Assembly: GCA_034509925.1 (NCBI GenBank)
Contig: CM067526.1
Coordinates: 5,611,001 to 5,675,000 of the forward strand
DNA from: Hirudinaria manillensis
Lineage: Eukaryota > Annelida > Clitellata > Hirudinida > Hirudinidae
Reading direction: 5' to 3'
Length of the DNA stretch: 64,000 bases
Part shown: positions 46,939-64,000 of the stretch, piece after piece
How positions within the stretch are numbered: position 1 is the first letter of the stretch
How the letters are laid out: every line of letters begins with the position of its first letter
Translations under genes and position numbers: made by a program
The notes under the pieces: generated by a model
Seen by the model: the letters and a program-made list of their open reading frames with translations, nothing else
Told to the model about the DNA's origin: nothing
Databases searched by the model: none

Positions 46939-49900
46939 TCAGTTCCTCTTCTTTTCCTCTTGCCACCTCTGCTCTACCATGGTCCATGAACCTGTCATGT
47001 ACCTGAGTCTGATTAGGAATAGATCCCTGGCCATTTGAAGGGAGGCCCACAGTGGTGACAATTTTGAACCTAAGCAAGACATTTAAATGTTAAATGCAAG
47101 ACATTTAAATATTAAACGATTGCTAAAAGCAAATAAATTAAACAACATTTTAAAGAATTACCTGGAATTTCAGTCCAATTCACAGCCACCTCTGCTACTG
47201 GGATGTTGTAATGTTGTGCAATGTGCAGCAGGTCAACATCAAATGCCCTAATAAAGTAAAATAACATGTAAAATAATGTTGACAAATGCACAACAAAGAT
47301 GTCTATCATTCAATCACTTTTGATAGACATGCTGGTTGTTGAAGGTTAAATGAGAGTTATTTAACTGCCATTTTTATCCTTTTTTTTAAATGTCGAAATG
47401 ATATGTTGATTGCGGTAAATATGTCAGCGAGATATATATAATGTCATATACATATATATATATATATAATATATGCTAATTACATTTAACCTTAATTTAT
47501 GAAGAATGTGAATTTTAAACGAGTGCATTATTGATTACATATTGATTATATGTCGATGACTCACCATCTGTGAACGTGGAGATTGTAAAAGAGGATTCTG
47601 GCAGCAGACCTCGTCAAAAGCTTAAAACCGCACTGGGTGTCCTTGACCCCTTTCACGCACAAAAACCAGACCAGGAAGTGGAAGCCGTACATGAGGATCG
47701 TTCTGAGTAGCGATCTCTGAAAAATGCATTGAGTAAAATCATCTTATATGATGAAGAAGCTAGTTGATACTTATTGAGTGTTCTAAATAAAGTATAACAA
47801 CCAGCATGTATTTTGTTGTCTGTATATTGGCTTACTTATAACATATGAATAAGCTTTATAACTTTTATAATTTAAAGTTTGTAAATTTTTCATGCTGAAA
47901 ACGAGTTGCAAATGTTCAAAAAGATAAACACCTTTTAAAAGTCTTTTAACATTGAATGCAATCAAAACTACATTAAAATGAATTACATATTGTCAACAAA
48001 ATGTCAACAAAATTAATCCAAAAAAACAACATTGGTAAACAAACCTTTGCAATGCTGTCCTTTTCCAAATGAGCTCTTGAACCGCAGATGATTGCCTTGT
48101 CTTCCTAGAAGAGAAATTTAAATTAAATAATAATAATAATTATAATTAACAAAAGTAAACAAATCAATAAAATCATTTCAACCAAAAGGGCAGCATCCCT
48201 GCACTTGATGTTCATCATGTCACTCATCATTATTCTCAACTCATATAAGAGATACAATGACAGATCAACAAATTAACATCCTATCAGGATATGAAAAGCC
48301 CTCAGAAGATTGGCTAAGTACCAGAATAAAACAAAATCAAGCAATCATCATCATCATCATCATCAACAGCAACAACAACAACCTTCCTACCTGCTCAGTG
48401 ACGAGTTTCTTCAGTTCTGCTTCGAGTCTGTCAAGATCTGAGAATTTGGTGGCACCATCAGCATCGCAGAACAAGATTAATTGACCGCGACTTCTGAGCA
48501 CGCCCTAGAAATAATATTTCATATTTCTCATAACAATCTTAATATCTTATAAATTAATAATAATATTAAGGTTCTCATAATTGCTTATTACGAAAATTTA
48601 TAAAAAAATTATATAACCTAATATAATGCCAAAATTGAACAATCACTGTTGCCAGAAAAGTTAATCAATCGACCAAATGTTCGATCGAATCCTAACCATT
48701 CTGACTGCACCTCCTTTCCCTCGGTTCTTGACTTGAGTCAGGACACGCACTTTGGAAGTTCCATATTTTTTAGAATATTTCAATGCAATCTGCAGAGAAT
48801 TGTATACGTCAAGTTTGATGGAGAGAATAAATATTACCAATTACTTGTAAAATAATCATTTAAATAATTCAGCAGGTCATCGTCAAGTCAATGAAACACC
48901 AACAATGCTTTGGTATTCATATGGCATAGACAACCTATACAACAACATATACAACAATATACACATATACAACAACATAAGCATATATAACAACATAAAC
49001 ATATACAACAACAACAACAACAATAACAATGTAGTAAAGGATGAAATACAAGAAAGACATAAAACAACTGCAAACTTCTGAAGTTTTGTCTTTACTTCCA
49101 TCATCGACCACAATAACTTCGTATGTGAAATTCTTTGTTTTCTTCTAAAAAAAATAAAATAAAAGGACAACAATATTAGCACAATTTTAAAAAAATGTTG
49201 TTTAAATGCCTTAATTATTAACATCCTTACTATTTTTAAACAAAAGCATATTGGAATTAAGATCAGTTTAAGATAAGTAACTGAAATATTAATATTAAAC
49301 AATTATTACCTCTTTATTTTCTAGATGTACCATGGCTTCATCCATCATGATTTCTACTATAATTTGACAAATTCTAAACAACTAATAATAAACTCAAAAA
49401 ATAATTATAATTAAAATATTTATAATTATAAGTATACATACATATACATATACATATGTATACATACATATATTTTATCTTCTTTTCTGGTCAATTGTTA
49501 CTTAACCATAGTTGCTATCAAATAAATCAAACAATAAAAACAAAATTACATCATTATCAAAAACAAAAAGAAAAAACTGAACAAACATCTCTCTTCTTCA
49601 TTATAAGCGGGAACTACAACAGAAAGAAAGCATGATGCATCATCTTTCAAAGATGGAAATTCAATTTTGGATGATGGATTATTTGGATCAATGAAATAAT
49701 TTTCATTTTCATGACTCCAGAGATCTGGTCCTGATCTTGTCTTGAACAGGAAGATACAAAACTGCAAATTAATTTTTCAATCATTATGTAGTTTACCATG
49801 TGCCTAAGATAATAAAAAATAAAAATAAACATTTATCCTAAATTAAAATATTATATAAGAGATAAAATTTTAATTCCTACATTGATTCTACTTTCCCTGA

Positions 49901-50074
49901 AAGAGTAATTAATTGACTAATTTATCATATACAATCCAAAGTTAACTAGTGAACATGAATGCATATGTTCGCAAAGCATCACAGAGATAATTCTAAAGAG
50001 ATGCAATGTAAACTTACCGAGACGACAAATAGAACTAAAAAACAAACAGAGACAATTAAAAAAGATTCTAGCAT
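46939..50074 (-). CDS. ALG5: Dolichyl-phosphate beta-glucosyltransferase
   Basis: Ten exons on the minus strand, from 50018-50074 through 49587-49761, 49310-49356, 49076-49144, 48697-48789, 48391-48504, 48045-48104, 47565-47716, 47162-47247 to 46939-47069 (327 residues; family about 325). It transfers glucose from UDP-glucose to dolichyl phosphate on the ER membrane, making the donor used to glucosylate the N-glycan precursor. Residues 1-26 form one hydrophobic anchor. The GT2 fold is shown by [13 protein letters not shown] (65-77), VVDDGS (105-110), [11 protein letters not shown] and FCDADGAT with the metal-binding DxD at 161-163. [17 protein letters not shown] and NWTEIPGSKL are family blocks. 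The end LRYMTGSW is family-typical. A longer overlapping frame at 46859-47077 is in the wrong phase for the last exon. Confidence 0.96.
47431..47476. repeat. (AT)n simple repeat in an ALG5 intron
   Basis: Mostly alternating A and T with two interruptions. Confidence 0.85.
48343..48382. repeat. (ATC)n/(AAC)n microsatellite in an ALG5 intron
   Basis: An ATC run followed directly by an AAC run, just upstream of exon 48391-48504 on the plus strand. Confidence 0.85.
48924..49030. repeat. Degenerate ACAACATATAC tandem repeat
   Basis: Near copies of acaacatatac over about 105 bp, grading into (AAC)n, within the ALG5 intron between exons 48697-48789 and 49076-49144. Confidence 0.75.
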
Positions 50075-51750
50075 GTTAAACTCCAAAATATACGCTCCTA
50101 TGAAATGACAAACAATCAGGTGAGATGCCGGTAAAACGAAGCTTGGACACGCACCACCACCCGATTTGTCGCCGGTATTTGTTTACACCTTGAATAGTAA
50201 TCATATTATCTCCTAACTAAATTTAAACATTCGTATTGATGGACTAATAGAAATATGTTTAAAAAATAAGATTAATAAAAATTTAAATCTTTTAAAGTGG
50301 AAAAAAATAACTAGACTTCATTAGAGGTTTTCCATCAGTTATGCAACAGAACGGAATAGAGACAATGTGACACGCTGAATTATAAATTTAAAGATCTTAC
50401 TGTCGAAGAAAAATACACAATTTGTAGAATTGATTAGAAAGAGAAAAGTTGAAAATTTAGAGTTTTTTATAGTCCATGAATTCTGGCGCAAGACTTGAGA
50501 TAGATTTTTGATGACTTGCATTGTGTGAGGATGATCTACCTATACCCCGCTACCGCGGATCGATCGAAAAATAGAATCACCTATGATAAAATTATTTTTT
50601 GGACAGATTTTCATAAATGTTGTTATTACATAAAGATTTTTCAGCGTTATGCTATTCACTTTATTTACTTGAGTAATTTAGAATTTTGAATGGGATATCT
50701 TTCAATTTTGATCAAGAGATGAATAATTTGATATAAAATTTTAAGGAATCAAGAAATATTTGTATTTAAATTAAATCGTTTTACAATTTAAAAATTTTTA
50801 TTTAAGGTATAATTAGGATTTTTGTAGTCCTTTGTCGAACGCCATTGTGGTTGGAGTCTTGCTGCTCTTGGTTCCCATCTTAATTTTCAAGACTTCGGGA
50901 TTTTATGTGGCTTTTATATTTCTGAAGTACGGAAAGTTGTAGGTAGTTATAATTTTTTTGGGAGAGTTTTGATGATCTTTTTGGGTAATAGTTTGATTTG
51001 CGGCCACATTTTGCAAGAGACGCCATTTTAGACTTGGAGCAAATAGTCAATTGATAAGCCATCTAATTCCGATTCTGGGGATTTGTCTAGTTTTGAAGCA
51101 TTTTATGTTAAAATCATATCATCTTGATCATACCAGAATCGCTTTAGTTTTTTTCAAGTCAAAATGATGAATTTTACAGCACAAAACGTGCGGGGCCCAT
51201 GCGATTCAGTACGACAGGCGCCACGGCCCAGATCAGTCCACGAGCCATCTGTGTGTCACTTTGTGTCAGTCTGTGGCGATCATGTTCTTTCGTGTCTTCC
51301 ATGGCTGAGTGCCGGCTGCTTGTTCTTAATGCTTAGTCCGTGGATGGGCTATATGGTGTTTGCATTTGACTCACTATGACCTGTTAGAATTAAATTTTAT
51401 AGCAGCCTCTTTCAGTCCATAGCTCCTAGCCATAGCGGGTCAGAGTCTTCGTGTGTTCATGAGCTCCACTTTTTTCACTCGTGCGTGAAGCCGACCGGTC
51501 AGTCAGCGAGTCTCATGGGTTCATGCTACCTTCTTAGATTGTCAGAATGTCAGTCATGCCGCTTCAGTCGTTGTCATTCTCAGTCGTAAAAGATATAGTC
51601 GCAATTGTGCCAACACTAAAGATTTTCCTACAAGAATGGTACTCAAAAGTTTTGAAAACACTGAAGGGGAACTGTTATTTTTTGTGCTTTTATTTTGGAA
51701 TTGGAATCATATTTATGCCTTGTAATGATTCTTATTTTAAATGTTTTTAG
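50075..51750. other. Divergent spacer between ALG5 and the SR gene
   Basis: ALG5 and the SR gene point away from each other. The ALG5 side (50075-50200) has a moderately GC-rich stretch suited to its promoter. From about 51165 to 51590 the base composition rises and the pentamer TCAGT recurs (see finding); this is probably promoter and leader of the SR gene. The rest is AT-rich with no coding signal. Confidence 0.5.
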
Positions 51751-51782
51751 CTGTTTTAGGAGCTCTTGAGACTATTGACAAG
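51751..51782 (+). other. Probable untranslated exon of the SR gene
   Basis: A T-rich tract ending in tttttag (51750) precedes a 32-bp segment that ends at gacaag, followed by gtatgt. The next acceptor ttttccag ends at 51895, five bases before the start codon. It contains no ATG. Confidence 0.4.
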
Positions 51783-51900
51783 GTATGTTGTTACTTTGCT
51801 AAAATCGTTTTATCATAATTGTTATATTGTTATTTACATCTTGCCATGAAATAAGCTTTTCCTACTTAATTTACATGTCTGCAAAACTTTTCCAGGTCTG

Positions 51901-54900
51901 ATGGCTCGCCTGTACGTTGGCAAGTTACCAAACTCGGCCAGAGAGAGGGATCTGGAGAAGTTCTTCAAAGGATATGGAAAGATCAGAGAGGTTGTCCTCA
52001 AAGCTGGCTATGGATTTGTGGTGAGTTGAAATAACATCTTGGGTTTGATTGAACATTTCTTTGCTAGGACATATCTATGTAGTTCTCTAGATATTGGCAA
52101 AGTATTATTAGTAGGAAAATTATACATTGTTACTAATTATGCATTTTTATGACCTGAATGACTACTTAAAAAATAGGCATTTTTTTTGAAAGACTTTATC
52201 ATGAAATATTATTTGAAAAATGTAGGAATTTGATGATGAAAGGGATGCAGATGATGCTTGCTATGATCTTAATGGAAAAACTCTTCTTGGTGAAAAGTGA
52301 GTTAAATGTTTTATGGAAGTGGATGGTGTGAAGTGACATTTTGAATAAAGACATGATTTAACAAACGTAATTCTTTATTTTATTACAGGTTGATCATTGA
52401 GCATGCCAAGACACCCAGTGAGAAGGCAAGGTCTGCTAGAGAAAGAGATTATTACAGGGGGCGTCTCCTTGATAGGTATGTTTCATGAAGTTGAGTCAAA
52501 TCTAGAATAATATCATTTTGGAGTCATTTTCATCGCAGGGGTCCCCCAGTCAGGACTGAGCACAGGGTTAGAATTGAGAATATTTCTTCAAGGACCAGTT
52601 GGCAGGTATTTGGCCTAACAAATATCATTTACCTTCTTCATGTATCACAAGTTGCTAAAACTGCATTTTGCATTAGGATCTGAAAAGCTTCTTGAACACT
52701 GCTGGTGAAGTGACTTTTGCTGACTGCCACAAAGAGAGAGATAATGAAGGGTTTGTCACTAGTTTAAATTTAAGGTTTTGTTTTTATCTTACTAAGTTTT
52801 GTGCACTGTGTTTGTTCTAGAGTTGCAGAGTTCGCAACAAGGGGAGACATGAGAAATGTCATCACTAAGCTGGACAAATGTGAACTGCATGGTCGAAGGA
52901 TCAGGATTTTCGAGGACGTGAGAGGCAGTAGGAGGAGGTAAATGTCATCTTAAATGCTGCATTTTAAATGGTTCTTAGCTCTTTGAAGCATTGGATCTAC
53001 TGGGCAAATCTTTAAAGCGCGGTCATCGTTAATCTGAAGATCTAAAGATGCATGTCGTTTTAGGAGCCGAAGAAGCCGATCCAGAAGCCGTCGTCGCAGC
53101 AGGAGCAGACGTCGCAGGTCATCCAGCAGGAGAAGGAGTCGCTCGAGGTCGAGAAGGAGCGCCTCGAGGTCGAGGAGACGCAGGACCAGGTCGAGGTCAA
53201 GAAGGAGAAGTAGGTCCAGGTCTAGGAGGTCCAGGTCGAGATCTTTTAGATCTCGCAGGTCCAGGTCAAGGAGGTCTAGGTCTAGATCGAGAAGGTCAAG
53301 GTCTGGAAGGAGTAGGACCAAGAGCAGGTCAAAGAGCATAGGCAGGAAGGATAGTAGATCTGCAAGTAGATCAAAATCCAGGAGTGTTAGCAGGGGAGCT
53401 ACCAAGAACAACAAGAGGAATAGCAAAAGTTGTAGCAGAGGTAGAGAAGCCAATGCAGAGACCAAGGAAGAAGCCAAGAGGAGGGATAGCACCAGCAGGT
53501 CTAGAAGTAAGTCTCCGCCAAACGAGACGAATGTCGAGGAAAAGCAAAGATCCAGAAGTCGTAGCAAGTCCAGTCGAAGATCCAGAAGCAGGAGCGGTGG
53601 TCAAAATGCAAAGGGCAGTCCTCGAGAAAGGAGCGCAAGTAGGAGCGCGACCGGGGCTAAGAAAAGCGGAGCCGAAAGATCCCCCAGTCCTCGCGAAAGA
53701 CAAGCTGCCGAGCCGGAGAAACGGAGCAGAAGTCACAGCATGGACAGAGTTGCCGCTTGGGATGTCAGAAAGCCATCGAGGACTCCGACTAGCAGCAGGT
53801 CCAGAAGCAGGACTGCAACTCCAAAAGGAAGGAAAAGTTACAGCAAAAGTCTAAGCAGAGAAAAATCCAAGGACAAGTCTGCGAGTCGATCCCGAAGTCG
53901 AGAAGCTCGACCGGTGAACGGAGGGTCGTCCAGAGGTCACGCGAAAGAGGCCAAGAAAGTTACCAATAGGGATCACAGCTCTAGGTCTAGGTCCCCTAGC
54001 GGGCAAAGGAAAGTAGCCAGATCTGCTTCGCGTAGTGCGACTCCTCCGAGGAAAGTTACGAAGTCGAGGTCGCGCAGTGCAACTCCGCCGAGACACGTCA
54101 GCAGGTCGAGGAGTGCCAGTCCTCGCAGAGAGGCATCTCCCAAAACCAGAAGAAGAAAGGAGAGTGAGAAGAGCAGATCAAGAACTCCATCTAAAAGCAG
54201 GTTGAGGAAGACAACCACCAGCAAAGAGAGGCCAAAAGGTTGCTTCATCTTTTCTGATTATTTTGTGTATTTTGTAAATTAAACTAACAAATTAACAATA
54301 TTTTTAAGAAGAGGCAAAAAAAGAAAGTGAAGATGATACAAGGAGAAGCAGGAGTAGAGATAGGAAAAGAGTAACTAAGAAGAAATCTGAAAGTCCTGTT
54401 GGAGCAAGTAAGAAAAAGGAAGGAGGAAAGAAGAAAAAGAAGAATGCCAGTAGAAGCAGAAGTTCTAGCAAACATAAGAAGAAGAAGGCTAAGTCATCTG
54501 GCAAGAAAAAGGAAAAGTCCAAGAAGAAGCATTCTAGAAGTCCTAGCTCAGGAGATTCTCGAAGCCGAAGCAGGACTCCCAAGAGGGCCGAGGACAAAGA
54601 TGCTTCCAAAGGTAGAAAAAGCAGAAAGGACGACGAAAACGAAGACCACAAGTCCAGATCTGCCGACGCCAAAAAGAGTCGCAAAGAATCTAGCAGCAGA
54701 TCGAGATCTCGCTCTGCGTCCAGCAGCATGGAGAGAAAAAAGAAAAAGAAGAAGGACAAGAAAAAGTCCACTAAAAAGCAGAGCAAGGACGAAGGCGAAG
54801 GCAGGTCGAGGAAGAGGTCGGCGAGCAGCAGATCGGCCAGCCCCGTGCAGGCGAAGAAAAAGAGATCTCAAAGCCCCGACGCTCCCTCTAGCAAGAGGAA

Positions 54901-55096
54901 GAGATCCGAGACTCCGGAGAAGAGCAGGAGGAGGTCCGAGACTCCGGAAAAGGGCAGGAGGAGGTCCGAGACTCCGGAGAAGAGCAGGAAGAGGTCGAGG
55001 TCGGTTTCTTCCGCTTCGTCGGTCGACGTCAAGAAGAAAAAGAGGCCGGAATCCGGGAGGAAGAAGAGAGATGCCAGTTCGGATCGTTCCGATTGA
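51901..55096 (+). CDS. SRSF4: SR splicing factor of the SRSF4/5/6 type with a very long RS domain
   Basis: Eight coding exons: 51901-52020, 52226-52296, 52389-52475, 52539-52605, 52677-52750, 52821-52937, 53064-54238, 54309-55096 (832 residues). SR proteins bind exonic enhancers and recruit the spliceosome in the nucleus. RRM1 shows RNP2 LYVGKL (4-9) and RNP1 KAGYGFVEF (34-42). The second, pseudo-RRM carries SWQDLKS (113-119), the family heptapeptide. From about 177 to the end is an Arg/Ser/Lys-rich tail of about 650 residues, far longer than usual for SRSF4 (the whole human protein is just under 500). It includes three tandem SETPEK-type repeats (54905-54994). Two large exons code the tail. 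The symbol marks the SRSF4/5/6 group; I cannot separate the members. Leucine-rich frames on the opposite strand are shadows of the RS codons. Confidence 0.92.
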
Positions 55097-55196
55097 AAGT
55101 CGAACGAACGTGGACAGAATGGATATTAAATGGAGAAGCAGAACTCATTTGATTTATTGTTGTCTTAGCGGCCCGAAAGCGGTTGAGGAACTGACA

Positions 55197-55202
55197 TTTA
55201 TT
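55197..55202 (-). promoter_or_regulatory. Possible ABCC10 poly(A) signal
   Basis: TTTATT on the plus strand is AATAAA on the minus strand, 230 bp after the ABCC10 stop. It lies inside the SR gene's 3' UTR. A second AATAAA (55427-55432) overlaps the ABCC10 stop codon itself, and a third is at 55153-55158. Confidence 0.45.
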
Positions 55203-55240
55203 GTTTTTTATTCATTTTGGCGTTGAACTTTTGGAGTCAA

Positions 55241-55246
55241 AATAAA
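55241..55246 (+). promoter_or_regulatory. SR gene poly(A) signal
   Basis: AATAAA 145 bp after the stop codon. Confidence 0.7.
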
Positions 55247-55427
55247 TTGCAAGAGGGTTTCAGTTGCATGTTTTTTAATCTTGGATTGTTGTGCTCATAA
55301 GTTAACTATTGGCATATTCGTGACTATCTGGGTCTCACTAAGTTGGAAAAACTGGAAAATTTAGTATCCATTTCAGGTTTAAGAGTCCATAAATTTTTCT
55401 TAGATTCTTGTGTCTGGTGAAGTGAAT

Positions 55428-63664
<8,237 letters not shown>

Positions 63665-64000
63665 GTTGAAGGGGATCAGAGCAAATTAATTAATTCAATT
63701 AAGATAATAAAATATTACATGTGTTAAACACGAGACATTTATTTAAAAATATGTCCAAGCATCAATGTGAAAGACATCAACATTGCATAAGAGATAAGCC
63801 TCTGAAAGGTGGTCAACTTTTAATCAAGTCGGTGAAATGTAAACATTATAAAGGTGTTCATCAGTTATTCTTCCATTTAATTTCGAGAGTCTAAAAATTA
63901 AAATTACTAAATAAAATAAAAGTGCAATTATGAATACATCAATTGCTGCACTTCCATTGAGAGGGAACTAGAAAATTTTCAAAGAATTTATAAAGCTTAA
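63665..64000. other. Upstream region of ABCC10
   Basis: AT-rich sequence before the ABCC10 start codon, expected to hold its 5' UTR and perhaps promoter. No TATA, CCAAT or coding signal stands out. Confidence 0.4.

Noticed and set aside
46859..47077. Minus-strand ORF as the end of ALG5
   Set aside because: It runs through the last exon in the wrong frame. Entering at 47069 after a phase-1 junction gives [13 protein letters not shown] and LRYMTGSW, the true family C-terminus, with a stop at 46939.
51150..51600. snoRNA in the SR gene leader
   Set aside because: A C-box-like atgatga at 51163-51169 exists, but no properly placed D box or terminal stem could be found.
52950..54786. Leucine-rich minus-strand ORFs opposite the SR gene
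   Set aside because: Reverse complements of AGA/AGG/AGC-type codons read as Leu/Ser/Phe; these are shadows of the RS tail.

Overview
The window is nuclear DNA from an animal. It carries anillin, a metazoan-type cyclin A, ABCC10, ALG5 and an SR splicing factor. Their coding sequence is split by many short GT-AG introns, mostly about 60-300 bp, set in AT-rich non-coding DNA. I cannot fix the phylum. All gene models below were built by joining exons by hand; reading frame is kept across every junction given.

Region 1 (1-18428) is one tandem array of a roughly 585-bp, GC-rich unit. Each unit holds a tRNA-Thr(AGU) gene on + and a tRNA-Leu(CAG) gene on -, pointing at each other. The window has 32 Thr genes and 31 complete Leu genes, and the array continues beyond the left edge. 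It stops abruptly inside the 32nd Leu gene. After that comes about 3.8 kb of AT-rich DNA with no gene I can support.

Region 2 (22.2-29.9 kb) holds two cyclin A genes in tandem on +. The first is canonical, with hydrophobic patch, CDK-contact residues, an ABBA motif and a CCAAT/CHR-type cell-cycle promoter. The second shares all six comparable intron positions but has a deleted and rewritten cyclin-box segment and no ABBA motif.

Region 3 (33.1-38.1 kb) is a gene I do not recognise. It encodes a long charged, mostly disordered protein with a PP1-docking RVTF motif, two copies of a YLNY tyrosine motif and a helical C-terminus.

Region 4 (39.5-45.8 kb, +) is anillin (ANLN), the cytokinetic-ring scaffold, complete in 13 coding exons. 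Region 5 (46.9-50.1 kb, -) is ALG5, dolichyl-phosphate beta-glucosyltransferase, complete in 10 exons and convergent with ANLN. Region 6 (51.2-55.2 kb, +) is an SRSF4/5/6-type SR protein with a very long RS tail. Region 7 (55.2-63.7 kb, -) is the multidrug-resistance-type transporter ABCC10, complete in 20 coding exons and tail-to-tail with the SR gene, so their 3' ends probably overlap.

Two themes run through the window: cell division (cyclin A pair, anillin) and high-output Pol III transcription (the tRNA array). No physical link between them beyond adjacency is shown by the sequence.
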